NCBI RefSeq assembly: GCF_002835995.1
Contig: NZ_PJBZ01000058.1
Location: forward strand, 1-55,045
From: Psychromonas sp. Urea-02u-13
GTDB taxonomy: Bacteria; Pseudomonadota; Gammaproteobacteria; Enterobacterales; Psychromonadaceae
Reading direction: 5' to 3'
DNA: 55,045 nt
The notes below the pieces were generated by a model. That model searched no databases and had not been told where the DNA came from. It saw only the letters and a list, made by a program, of their open reading frames with translations. The position numbers and the translations under genes are program-made. This document shows, in pieces, positions 35,824 to 44,891 of the stretch (within the stretch, counting starts at the first letter, position 1; every line of letters begins with the position of its first letter).

Positions 35824-36794
35824 CACGCTTTCAAAAATCATTATCAGGTGGCGGTTTATTATTAGTGATATTGGCTGTTTATAGCCTGCTTAATGGCGCC
35901 CATCATCTTTCGGTGAACACTGTGGTTAGCACCCTATTTTACGCGGGCGATCAAGACTTTATCGTTAATCATTATCGCCTACCGCGTTTGTTTATCGCTA
36001 TTTTAGTGGGCATGGGCCTCGCCATTTCAGGTGTATTAACACAGGCTATTATTCGTAACCCACTGGCCTCTCCCGATTTAATGGGCATCAGTGGTGGCGC
36101 AGGATTAGCGGCCTGTACCGTATTACTCACGCAGCCTGATATTAACCCCGCATGGTTACCGGTTATTGCCTTACTTGGCGGTTTTACCGCAGCCTTTTTA
36201 ATTTACTGGTTAAACAGTCGCCATCAACCTAGCCCCGCGCGTTTAGCCTTGCTAGGCATTGCCATCAGCGCTTTTTTATCAAGCTGTATTAATTTTTTAT
36301 TGGTGCTTTATCCGATTGAAGTCAATAGCGCCATGATTTGGTTAACCGGCAGTTTATGGGGGCGTAATTGGGATTATATCTGGCCTCTATTACCCTGGTT
36401 ACTGACACTAGTGCCCTTCTCTTATTACCTTGCTTGGCGTTTAGACTTATTTGCCCTAGGGGATGAAACCGCGAGTGCATTAGGTGTTGATACAAAACGC
36501 TTGCAAATAATGGCGTTGTTAAGCGCCGTAGCGCTCGCCAGCGTGAGTGTTGCAGTTTGTGGCACCATTGGTTTTGTGGGTTTATTAGCGCCACATTTAG
36601 CGCGTTTACTGGTCGGTTCACAGCATAAATTAATGCTCCCAGTGGCCGCATTAATTGGCGCCTTATTAGTCTTAAGCGCCGATACACTCGCACGAAACTT
36701 AGCACCTCCATTAGAGCTACCGGCAGGTGTATTAACCGCGATTTTAGGCGCGCCCTATTTTGTTTTTTTACTGCATAGATATAAAGGTTGGTAA
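35820..36794 (+). CDS. pvuD: FecCD-family siderophore permease, PvuD-like
   Basis: A 324-residue second permease of the ferric-siderophore importer, paralogous to its neighbour. Seen: YRLPRLFIAILVGMGLAISG, LTQAIIRNPLASPDLMGISG, GFVGLLAPHLARLLVG and ELPAGVLTAILGAPYFVFLL. Starts within the pvuC stop (ATGA) and is followed by pvuE after 11 bases. Confidence 0.92.
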   Translation: MTRFQKSLSGGGLLLVILAVYSLLNGAHHLSVNTVVSTLFYAGDQDFIVNHYRLPRLFIAILVGMGLAISGVLTQAIIRNPLASPDLMGISGGAGLAACTVLLTQPDINPAWLPVIALLGGFTAAFLIYWLNSRHQPSPARLALLGIAISAFLSSCINFLLVLYPIEVNSAMIWLTGSLWGRNWDYIWPLLPWLLTLVPFSYYLAWRLDLFALGDETASALGVDTKRLQIMALLSAVALASVSVAVCGTIGFVGLLAPHLARLLVGSQHKLMLPVAALIGALLVLSADTLARNLAPPLELPAGVLTAILGAPYFVFLLHRYKGW

Positions 36795-36805
36795 GGTGAT
36801 GAGTC

Positions 36806-37570
36806 ATGATTAACGTTGAAAACTTAACAGTGGGTTACGGGAAAAAACGCATATTAGAAAACCTCAATGTCACTATTCCAAAGGGTAAAATAACGGCACT
36901 GATCGGCCCTAATGGCTGTGGAAAATCCACTTTGTTAAAGTCAATTTCAGGCAGCTTAACGCCTTCGACAGGAACAGTGAGTCTGGTTGATCAAGATTTA
37001 AGTCAGTTAAACCATAAAAAACGCGCACAACGTTTGTCTATTTTGGCGCAATCACCAATCACACCGGAAGGTATCACAGTACAACAATTGGTTAATTTTG
37101 GCCGTAATCCTTACCTGTCACATTGGGGTAAGTTATCTGAGCAAGATCACCACAAAGTGCAATTGGCACTGCAGGAAACTGAGTTACAAGATTTTGCTAA
37201 TACCGCCCTTAGTTCACTCTCTGGCGGACAACGTCAACGCGCTTGGATAGCCATGATATTGGCGCAGGATACCGAATATGTATTGCTTGATGAACCCACC
37301 ACTTACTTAGATTTAACCCATCAAGTGGATCTCATGGAGATGATGCGCACGATGAATCGTCAAGGTAAAACTATCGTGGTGGTATTACACGATCTTAATC
37401 AAGCGAGTCGTTATTGCGATCATTTAATCGTTATGAAAAAAGGCAAAATAATCGCCCAAGATAGCCCTCAAGAAATTTTTAATGATGCCTTATTAAAGGA
37501 AGTGTTCAACCTCGACGCACTCATTATGAACGACCCTGTCGCTAATAAACCCATGTGTATTGCGCTATAA
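36806..37570 (+). CDS. pvuE: Siderophore ABC transporter ATPase, PvuE-like
   Basis: A 254-residue FecE/FhuC-type ATPase. Walker A is GPNGCGKST (about residues 34-42), signature SSLSGGQRQRAWIAMILAQ, Walker B YVLLDEPTTYLD and H-loop VVLHDLNQASRYCD. It powers the PvuCD permease. Last gene before a hairpin region and a new Fur box, so the downstream genes probably form their own unit. Confidence 0.93.
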   Translation: MINVENLTVGYGKKRILENLNVTIPKGKITALIGPNGCGKSTLLKSISGSLTPSTGTVSLVDQDLSQLNHKKRAQRLSILAQSPITPEGITVQQLVNFGRNPYLSHWGKLSEQDHHKVQLALQETELQDFANTALSSLSGGQRQRAWIAMILAQDTEYVLLDEPTTYLDLTHQVDLMEMMRTMNRQGKTIVVVLHDLNQASRYCDHLIVMKKGKIIAQDSPQEIFNDALLKEVFNLDALIMNDPVANKPMCIAL

Positions 37571-37594
37571 AATGAATTGATAATGAACCACGAT

Positions 37595-37652
37595 TTAATC
37601 AGTACCTTTAATCAGCACTTTAATTAAAGGTGCCTCAAGGACTGATTAAAAA
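37595..37652 (+). terminator. Possible terminator after pvuE
   Basis: Nested inverted repeats: AATCAGT (37597-37603) pairs with ACTGATT (37641-37647), and inside them ACCTTTAAT pairs with ATTAAAGGT. A-rich rather than T-rich sequence follows, so termination strength on the plus strand is uncertain. Confidence 0.5.
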
Positions 37653-37772
37653 CTAATTGCTTCGCTCATATCACCCTCACACGCTAAAAACACGCTTGTC
37701 GCATCTGCCTCCTGCAGATGCTAAATGATAATAAATACCAACAAACTCTCAAAAACACTTGCAATAAAATTG

Positions 37773-37789
37773 GTAATGATTATCATTAC
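37773..37789 (+). promoter_or_regulatory. Second Fur box, upstream of the citrate synthase and receptor genes
   Basis: GTAATGATTATCATTAC is a perfect 17-bp palindrome fitting the Fur consensus. It lies 26 bases before the proposed start of the SbnG-like gene and inside a longer open frame that begins at 37725. An operator here argues that translation starts downstream of it. Confidence 0.92.
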
Positions 37790-37814
37790 GGAAATCCCGC
37801 AATTCGTACAAACA

Positions 37815-38582
37815 ATGTTAAAAAGCAATAAAGTGAAAAGTAAGTTAATGGCCAACGAAGAGATCTTTGGCATCTTAAATTCGGTGCCATCAGCGATCAT
37901 CACAGAGATGTTTGCCTTTGCAGGTTATGACTTTGTCATTATTGATACCGAGCATTTATTGTTTTCTCCAGACATATTAGAGCACGCAATACGCGCTGCT
38001 GAAAGTGTTGACCTTAGCGTGTTTGTACGTGTTCCTAGCCCCTGCCCTATTGCCATTACCCGTGCGCTTGATGCGGGTGCACAAGGCATTGTTATTTCCC
38101 GAGTTAGTAGTTTAAAAGAAGCGCAAACAGCCATTCAATCCTGCTTCTATCCCCCGATAGGCAAGCGTGGCATCACTGGCGGTAAAAATACCGGTTTTGG
38201 CACTATCCCGTTATCTGAATATATACAGCAAGCGAATCAACAAGTGATGTTGACCTTAATGATTGAAGATGAAGAAGGCGTTCAGTCCTTACCCGAGATT
38301 CTTAAATTGGGTCATATCGATATGATTTTAGAGGGCGCGTTAGACCTGAGTTTATCGATGGGTCACGGCACTGATTTCAACCACATTGAAGTACAGCAAG
38401 CCATTTCTACGATGGCCCACCATTGCGCACAGTCAAACGTTAAGTTTTGTGCCATCCCTCGTTTACCTGGGCAGTTACAACAATGGCGAGCAAAAGGGGT
38501 AACCACCTTTTTAGCAGGGGAAGACAGAGGACTGATGTTTAAGGCACTAAAACAGCATCTACAACAATTAAAAAATCAATAA
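37815..38582 (+). CDS. sbnG: SbnG-type citrate synthase (HpcH/HpaI aldolase family)
   Basis: A 255-residue class II aldolase-fold protein. It resembles SbnG, the dedicated citrate synthase of staphyloferrin B synthesis (about 259 residues), more than HpaI or GarL: GILNSVP and AGYDFVIIDTEH near the start, FCAIPR and TFLAGEDRGLMFK near the end. Metal/active-site positions are present: His47, Arg72 (FVRV), Glu151 (MIEDEEG), Asp177 (EGALDLS). It would make citrate from oxaloacetate and acetyl-CoA for the siderophore core when the TCA enzyme is limiting under iron starvation. ATG 37815 is chosen because the upstream extension contains the Fur box; Met12 is an alternative. It is followed after 58 bp by the receptor gene. 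Confidence 0.82.
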   Translation: MLKSNKVKSKLMANEEIFGILNSVPSAIITEMFAFAGYDFVIIDTEHLLFSPDILEHAIRAAESVDLSVFVRVPSPCPIAITRALDAGAQGIVISRVSSLKEAQTAIQSCFYPPIGKRGITGGKNTGFGTIPLSEYIQQANQQVMLTLMIEDEEGVQSLPEILKLGHIDMILEGALDLSLSMGHGTDFNHIEVQQAISTMAHHCAQSNVKFCAIPRLPGQLQQWRAKGVTTFLAGEDRGLMFKALKQHLQQLKNQ

Positions 38583-38640
38583 CAAAATCTTCAAAACTAA
38601 TTTTTTAAGCTAATTTTTTAAAACTAAGGAAAGTAACATC

Positions 38641-40767
38641 ATGACAAGCAAGCCCTTTAACTTCAAAGTAAAAGTATTATCCATTGCAGTATTAACCGCT
38701 ATCTCATCAAGTTATGCCTTCGCACAAGAAGCAGATGACAACGATAATGTCGAAAGATTAGTGATTACTGCAGGTGTATTAGGTAATTCTGAGCTTGAAG
38801 AGGTCAAGAAATACGAAGGTAATCGTACTGTACTGACTTCGGAAGTATTAACTAAAACTGGCGCGCGCTCAATTGATAGCGCACTGCAACAAGTACCAGG
38901 CATTAAGATTGCTGATGAAACAGGCACCGGTGTTTTACCTAACGTTTCTGTTCGTGGTCTAAACGGCAGCCGTAGTGGTTACACACAGTTTCTATTAGAT
39001 GGTGTGCCAATGACACTGGCGCCTTACGGACATACCGGACAATCATTATTCCCAGCAACACTTGGTATGATTGACCGTATTGATGTTATTCGTGGTGGCG
39101 CAGCCGTGCAATACGGACCTAATAATGTTGGCGGTGTTATTAACTTAGTATCTAAGCCTATCCCTGAACAATGGCAAACAAGCGTGAGAGAACGTCTCAC
39201 TTCATTTGGTGATGATAAGTTCTTGTCTGATACTTACCTGAGCACAGGCGGCGCATTTAATGAATTTTTCTCAGCACGTTTAAGCGCTAACTTTTTAACC
39301 GGTGAATCATTTCGTGATCATTCTGACACCGACGTACAAAACTGGATGTTACAAACAGCGTGGCAGATGAATAAAGCACAGAAATTAGAAGCCGTTGTGC
39401 AGTATTATGATGCAGAAACGCAATTACCCGGCGCATTAGATAGCGAAGCTTATGAGCAAGATAGAACACAATCATTGCGTCCTAACGATGAGTTTGCTGC
39501 CGATACCACCCGTGTTTCATTAAAATATAGCCACAATTTATATAAGTTAGGTTTCATCGATTCAGCTGGTTTTGATATCACCGCATTTGGCCATCAAAGT
39601 AAGCGTAATTTTCAGTGGGACTTTTACAACAAAGGCAAAGATACCGATGGCAACTTAGGTTCACACTGGGGTGATACCACACAAGAAGCAACAGATTTAC
39701 GTACTTCGCCACGTGAATTTAAAGTTTATGGCATCGAGCCAAGAGCAAACTTTTATATCGATGGCACGGTAAGCCAAGATTGGGTGGTCGGTGTACGTTA
39801 CGTCAACGAAGACATTAACTACAAACTCAACCAAACAGATAACGTCACACAGGAAACCACTTCACCACGTGATTGGCACATGGACACCAATGCAATGGCT
39901 TATTACGTAAGTAATAAACTGGGTTTCATGAATGAGCGATTAACAGTGACACCAGGATTACGTTACGAAGATGTGCGCATGGAATTCTCTAACATTGGAC
40001 AATCCTATGCACAAGAAAACCACGTTCAAGAAATATTACCTGGATTAACATTAGGTTATGAATTCTCAGATGTGCTCTTCTCTTACGCAAATGCACAAAA
40101 ATCCTTAAGAACGCCACAAATTAGTCAACTATGGCCACAGGATCAAACCTTAGATTCTGAATTATCATGGAACTATGAAGCGGGTTTACGTATCACACCA
40201 AGTGATGACACTATGGTCAATGTCGCTTTGTACCGTATTGATTTTGAAAACAAAATCCAATACAGCAAAGACATTAGCCAGTTCATTAATATCGGTGAAA
40301 CACGCAACCAAGGTGTTGAACTTGAAAGTTCGTTTGCACCCACTGAGTTACTTACCTTACGCGCGGCTTATAACTACTTAGATACAGAGCAACTAGATGG
40401 CGTATTCGCGGGTAACGAATTACCTTATGCGTCTAAACACCAAGTATCGGCCAGTGTATTTTACAACCTAAACGGCGTTGATGCTGGCCTATCGGGTTAC
40501 TACTACAGTAAGTCTTATGCCGATTTAGCGAACTCTGTTGAAGAAAATGAATCAGGCACAGCGGGTGAATTACCGGCTTACACTGTGCTTAACTTAAGTT
40601 TGTCGTCAGAAGTTTATAAGCGTGATACACAAAGCTTAAAAGTAGGATTGGCTATTAATAACCTGCTAGACAACCAACACTACTTCCGTGGTTTAGATGT
40701 ATCGCCGGCTGGACGTGTGCCTGCACCAGGTCGTTCTATTACGCTTGATGTAGGTTACGATTTCTAA
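38641..40767 (+). CDS. pvuA: TonB-dependent siderophore receptor, PvuA-like
   Basis: A 708-residue outer-membrane receptor. Signal peptide 1-28 (SSSYAFA/Q). TonB box region ERLVITAG at about 38-45; plug domain ALQQVPGIKIADETG, VSVRGLNGSRSGYTQFLLDG and DVIRGGAAVQYGPNNVGGVI; a 22-strand barrel ending with the aromatic-F motif LDVGYDF. It resembles FecA-like receptors for carboxylate siderophores. RBS AAGGAAAG is ideal. It shares the second Fur box with the SbnG-like gene; in Vibrio pvuA instead heads the uptake operon. Ligand is inferred from context. Confidence 0.88.
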   Translation: MTSKPFNFKVKVLSIAVLTAISSSYAFAQEADDNDNVERLVITAGVLGNSELEEVKKYEGNRTVLTSEVLTKTGARSIDSALQQVPGIKIADETGTGVLPNVSVRGLNGSRSGYTQFLLDGVPMTLAPYGHTGQSLFPATLGMIDRIDVIRGGAAVQYGPNNVGGVINLVSKPIPEQWQTSVRERLTSFGDDKFLSDTYLSTGGAFNEFFSARLSANFLTGESFRDHSDTDVQNWMLQTAWQMNKAQKLEAVVQYYDAETQLPGALDSEAYEQDRTQSLRPNDEFAADTTRVSLKYSHNLYKLGFIDSAGFDITAFGHQSKRNFQWDFYNKGKDTDGNLGSHWGDTTQEATDLRTSPREFKVYGIEPRANFYIDGTVSQDWVVGVRYVNEDINYKLNQTDNVTQETTSPRDWHMDTNAMAYYVSNKLGFMNERLTVTPGLRYEDVRMEFSNIGQSYAQENHVQEILPGLTLGYEFSDVLFSYANAQKSLRTPQISQLWPQDQTLDSELSWNYEAGLRITPSDDTMVNVALYRIDFENKIQYSKDISQFINIGETRNQGVELESSFAPTELLTLRAAYNYLDTEQLDGVFAGNELPYASKHQVSASVFYNLNGVDAGLSGYYYSKSYADLANSVEENESGTAGELPAYTVLNLSLSSEVYKRDTQSLKVGLAINNLLDNQHYFRGLDVSPAGRVPAPGRSITLDVGYDF

Positions 40768-40829
40768 GCAGAAAAACAGCTAGAAATAGAACTATAAATA
40801 GATCCACAAAATAAAAACCGATAACAAAG

Positions 40830-40876
40830 GCAAGTGATTCACTATTATTTTTATGTGAGTCACTCGCTTTTTCTAT
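40830..40876 (+). terminator. Terminator after the receptor gene
   Basis: The stem AGTGATTCAC / GTGAGTCACT (40833-40842 with 40855-40864, one G-T pair) is followed by CGCTTTTT. The remaining 40874-41235 holds no gene that I can see; it should contain the cydDC promoter. Confidence 0.8.
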
Positions 40877-41235
40877 TGTTATTACCCTCCTCTTTTTAGT
40901 GATTACTTTGATAAAACACTCAAAATTTAATTTATTTAAAACAAATACCAATCCCCCCTTTTATTACGTGCCTTATAAACACTGCAGAAAAGCATTAACA
41001 AGCCATTAACAAGCCGTAAAAATAAAACATCATCCCGCGCCGTTACGCCTCCTAAATGTTAGTTTTTTGTTACACATTAACACCTACTTTTATTGCCACT
41101 ATTTTTAGTAAAACACAGCCTAAAATTAAATCTAAAATTCTATTTTTGTTGGTTTATTTAATATGAAATGCCTGCGATACTGGCTTGCATCACATTTTTA
41201 TTTTAAAGTCTTTGAGTAAGGTCAATAGAAATCAA

Positions 41236-43068
41236 ATGGATAAATCCTTAGAAAAACAACTAACAACCTGGCTAAAAGAGCAGAAGACATCCTGTGGTTT
41301 CTTCCTTAATTTAACGGTGTTATTTGGTTTATTAACTGGCTTTGCATTAATGTTACAAGCCTACCTACTGTCGACTATTCTGCATGGCATTATCATCAGC
41401 GAATTACCCAAGTCGGCCTTTACGAATGACTTTATTTTACTCTTAGTATTAATCCCTATTCGTGCATTATTAGCCTTTGCCCGTGAGCGAAGCAGTTTTG
41501 AAGCGGGTAAACGTTTACGACTACAAATTCGTAAAGCGGTATTAGATAAACTCAGCGAATTAGGGCCTGCCTTTATTAAAGGCAAACCCGCAGGTAGCTG
41601 GGCAAGCATCGTGTTGGAACAAATTGAAGACTTACAGGATTTTTACGCACGTTATTTACCACAAATGTTATTAGCCGGTTTTATCCCGCTGTGTATTTTG
41701 ATCGTGGTCTTTTCGCTTAATTGGACTGCCGGCCTGATTCTTTTAACCACGGCACCACTGATTCCACTATTTATGATTTTAGTGGGCATGGGCGCTGCCG
41801 ATGCAAACCGTAAAAACTTCAGCGCATTAGCACAGTTAAGTGGCCATTTTATGGATCGCTTAAAAGGTTTAAAAACCTTAAAACTGTTTAATCGCAGTGC
41901 AGCTGAAATCAGAGAAATAGAATCAGCTTCTGAATCATTTCGTCAACGTACTATGTCTGTTTTACGTTTAGCGTTTTTAAGCTCTGCGGTTTTAGAGTTT
42001 TTTGGCGCCGTTTCCATTGCGGTGTTAGCGATCTATTTTGGTTTTAGTTTTTTAGGTCACCTTAATTTTGGTGATTACGGCCAAGGCATTAGCCTCTTTA
42101 CCGGTTTGTTTATCTTAATGTTAGCGCCTGAGTTTTATCAGCCCCTGCGCGACATGGGAACTCATTACCATGCAAAAGCACTAGCAATAGGCGCAGCTGA
42201 AGAATTAAAAGCGTTGCTTGATTATCAAGTTGAAACACCTACTCAAATAAACACCACAGACCATGTTAGCAATAACAATACAGCGGAAAACAGTATTCAA
42301 GCGGTAGATTGGACAGCGCCCATTACGCTACAAGCAAGCCAACTGAATGTTTATAGTCACGATGGAATCAAACTTGTCGGGCCGCTGAGCTTTAGCCTTA
42401 AAAAAGGAGAGCAATTAGCATTAGTTGGACCAAGTGGCTCCGGGAAAACCAGTTTATTAAATGCCCTGTTAGGTTTTTTACCTTATCAAGGTTCGTTATT
42501 AATTAATGGTGTTGAGCTTAATCAAATAGATAAGTCTCAGTGGCGCCAACAACTCGCATGGTTAGGTCAAGACCCACAACTGTTCCATGGCAGTATTTTT
42601 GAAAATGTCACTATGGGAGATAGTAATATATCTGCCCAGAGAGTGGAATCCTGTTTACAAAAAGCCGCTATTTGGGACTTTGTTGAACAACAAGATCAAG
42701 GCGTAAATCATGCGATTGCAGAACAAATGGCAGGCCTTTCTGTCGGTCAAGCACAGCGTATTGCCCTCGCTCGTGCACTGGCACAAGATGCGCAACTATT
42801 TTTGTTAGATGAACCCACGGCCAGTTTAGATCAGCACAGTGAGCAAGCGATCTTCAGCGCGCTCAGTGAGGCAACAAAAACATCGGCGAGTTTAATGGTC
42901 ACCCATCGTTTAGATCAACTCCAATCAATGCAAAGAATACTGGTCCTCGATAAAGGCATGATTGTGCAACAGGGCGATTTTAATACCTTAAATCTACAGT
43001 CTGGTTTGTTTAAGCAGATGCAACAGGATGAAATAGGGCCAACAAATTCAGAGGAGCTAAACCTATGA
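41236..43068 (+). CDS. cydD: Cytochrome bd biogenesis ABC exporter subunit CydD
   Basis: A 610-residue half-transporter. CydDC exports glutathione and cysteine to the periplasm and is needed for cytochrome bd and periplasmic cytochrome assembly. The N-terminal six-span domain is very like E. coli CydD: GPAFIKGKPAGSWASIVLEQ, FYARYLPQM, APLIPLFMILVGMGAADANR and LAPEFYQPLRDMGTHYHAKA. The ATPase has Walker A GPSGSGKTSLLNALLGFLPY, the variant signature LSVGQAQR and FLLDEPTASLDQHSEQ. An upstream in-frame ATG at 41185 adds a non-homologous tail, so MDKSLEKQL at 41236 is chosen. Overlaps cydC by four bases. Confidence 0.94.
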   Translation: MDKSLEKQLTTWLKEQKTSCGFFLNLTVLFGLLTGFALMLQAYLLSTILHGIIISELPKSAFTNDFILLLVLIPIRALLAFARERSSFEAGKRLRLQIRKAVLDKLSELGPAFIKGKPAGSWASIVLEQIEDLQDFYARYLPQMLLAGFIPLCILIVVFSLNWTAGLILLTTAPLIPLFMILVGMGAADANRKNFSALAQLSGHFMDRLKGLKTLKLFNRSAAEIREIESASESFRQRTMSVLRLAFLSSAVLEFFGAVSIAVLAIYFGFSFLGHLNFGDYGQGISLFTGLFILMLAPEFYQPLRDMGTHYHAKALAIGAAEELKALLDYQVETPTQINTTDHVSNNNTAENSIQAVDWTAPITLQASQLNVYSHDGIKLVGPLSFSLKKGEQLALVGPSGSGKTSLLNALLGFLPYQGSLLINGVELNQIDKSQWRQQLAWLGQDPQLFHGSIFENVTMGDSNISAQRVESCLQKAAIWDFVEQQDQGVNHAIAEQMAGLSVGQAQRIALARALAQDAQLFLLDEPTASLDQHSEQAIFSALSEATKTSASLMVTHRLDQLQSMQRILVLDKGMIVQQGDFNTLNLQSGLFKQMQQDEIGPTNSEELNL

Positions 43069-44891
43069 AGGCGCTATTTCCTTTTATTAAGTTATTTAAA
43101 CAACAATGGTTCATGATGTGTGTGGGTTTATTATTAAGCACCACCACTTTAATGGCGGGTATCGGCTTATTATCATTATCAGGCTGGTTTTTATCGGCGA
43201 CGGCCGTTGCAGGGTTAACCTTAGTCACTGCACAAGCTTTTAACTATTTCACTCCCGGGGGCGGTGTGCGTTTTCTGTCGATCATGCGCACGGCAAGTCG
43301 TTATGGTGAACGCTTAGCAACCCACGAAGCCACCTTTAAACTACTCACACAATTGCGTGTTTGGACATGGCGAAAGCTTTTACCACTGAGCGCGTCCAAC
43401 TTGCAAGGTCAACGCCAAGGGGATTTATTAAATCGTTTAGTGGCTGACATCGATACCTTAGATCATCTCTACCTGCGTTTATTAACCCCTATGTTAAGCG
43501 CGTTTTTAATGTTGCTTGCGATGTACTTTTTTGTCGCTTGGATAGATGCACAACTGGCCTTGATCTTATGTGGCAGTTTGTTGCTTATGTGGCTTGTTTT
43601 ACCGTGGTTATTTTACTTTTTAGGGCGAAAACCTGGAGTCTCACAATTACATAACAAACGTATTTATCGCGTACAGGTTTTAGAATTTATTCAAGGCATT
43701 GCAGAAATTTCACTGTTTGGGGCAACGCAGCGTTTTCGTGAAAAACTCTCACAGGCAGAAGCCAATTTATTAGACAGCCAGCGTGCAATGGCAAATGTGA
43801 TGGCTTTTAGCCAAGCATTACTCATTCTCTGCCATGGCGCAGTGGTTGTTTTGATTCTATATCTTGCGGCATCCGGTGTTGGTCAATATCAGCCTCCCGG
43901 CGCAATGCTCGCGATGATTGCCTTTATGGTATTAGCTTGTATTGAAATGCTATTACCTATTGCCGGAGCTTTTCAGCATTTATCTTCTTGTGTCGCGGCG
44001 GCCACACGTATTAATGATGTGCTCCAACAAACACCCGACATTACCTTTAATGAGCAAAGCACGGCGTTGATTGAACAAGGTAATATTGAATTTAAAGGCA
44101 TTAACTTTTGTTATCCCGATGCAAATACCAACCACTGCACTAAAAACGATACTGAAGGTGAGAATAAATCCATACTCACAGGTATTAACTTGTCTATTAA
44201 AGCCGGTGAAAAAGTCGCATTATTAGGTCAAACAGGCTGTGGTAAATCAACCTTATTATCGTTAATCACCCGTGAATGGCAGGCAAACTCAGGGCAGATT
44301 TTAGTCGACGATTTAGCCATTGAACAATATAGCCAAAGTGCCCTCACCTCTGGTATCTCAGTAGTGAGCCAACGTATTTATCTGTTTAGCGGCACACTGA
44401 GAAGTAACTTGGTATTAGCCCAGCAACAAAACTCCCCCCTTAACTTTAAAAATGATGCACAACGAAAAGCAGCCCAAGATAAAAACGATATTGTCTTAAC
44501 CGCGGTATTACATAAAGTAGGATTAGGCGCGCTCACACAAGGTGATCACCCATTAGATGCGTGGATTGGTGAAGGAGGACGACAATTATCAGGCGGTGAA
44601 CAACGCCGTATTGGTGTTGCCCGCGTGTTATTACACGATGCGCCTATTTTGTTATTAGACGAACCGACTGAGGGACTAGATAAACGCACCGAACGTGAAA
44701 TATTGGCGCTTCTGTTTGAGTTTGCACAACATAAAAGTGTTTTGATGATCAGCCATCGATTAACCGCGATGAGCCAAATGGATAATATCTATTTAATGGA
44801 AGCAGGCAAACTACGCTGCAGTGGTTCCCATCAAACCTTATTAAAAGAAGACAGTTATTACGCCAGTTTGCATCAAAAATTAAGTGACTAA
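43065..44891 (+). CDS. cydC: Cytochrome bd biogenesis ABC exporter subunit CydC
   Basis: A 608-residue partner of CydD. The membrane domain has SGWFLSATAVAGLTLVTAQA, FNYFTPGGGVRFLSIMRTAS and RYGERLATHEATFKLL, all typical of CydC. ATPase: Walker A GQTGCGKSTLLSLITREW, signature RQLSGGEQRRIGVARVLLHD, Walker B ILLLDEPTEGLD. A Gln/Asn/Lys-rich insertion (about residues 455-475) lies between Walker A and the signature. ATGA overlap with cydD ensures coupled translation. Confidence 0.94.
   Translation: MKALFPFIKLFKQQWFMMCVGLLLSTTTLMAGIGLLSLSGWFLSATAVAGLTLVTAQAFNYFTPGGGVRFLSIMRTASRYGERLATHEATFKLLTQLRVWTWRKLLPLSASNLQGQRQGDLLNRLVADIDTLDHLYLRLLTPMLSAFLMLLAMYFFVAWIDAQLALILCGSLLLMWLVLPWLFYFLGRKPGVSQLHNKRIYRVQVLEFIQGIAEISLFGATQRFREKLSQAEANLLDSQRAMANVMAFSQALLILCHGAVVVLILYLAASGVGQYQPPGAMLAMIAFMVLACIEMLLPIAGAFQHLSSCVAAATRINDVLQQTPDITFNEQSTALIEQGNIEFKGINFCYPDANTNHCTKNDTEGENKSILTGINLSIKAGEKVALLGQTGCGKSTLLSLITREWQANSGQILVDDLAIEQYSQSALTSGISVVSQRIYLFSGTLRSNLVLAQQQNSPLNFKNDAQRKAAQDKNDIVLTAVLHKVGLGALTQGDHPLDAWIGEGGRQLSGGEQRRIGVARVLLHDAPILLLDEPTEGLDKRTEREILALLFEFAQHKSVLMISHRLTAMSQMDNIYLMEAGKLRCSGSHQTLLKEDSYYASLHQKLSD

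Noticed and set aside
37725-37814. N-terminal 30-codon extension of the SbnG-like protein
   Set aside because: It covers a perfect Fur box, does not align to SbnG and has no RBS.
26435-40767. Locus as a staphyloferrin B cluster
   Set aside because: There are two NIS synthetases and an ATP-grasp ligase, and no SbnA/SbnB homologues. The gene order is that of pvsABCDE.
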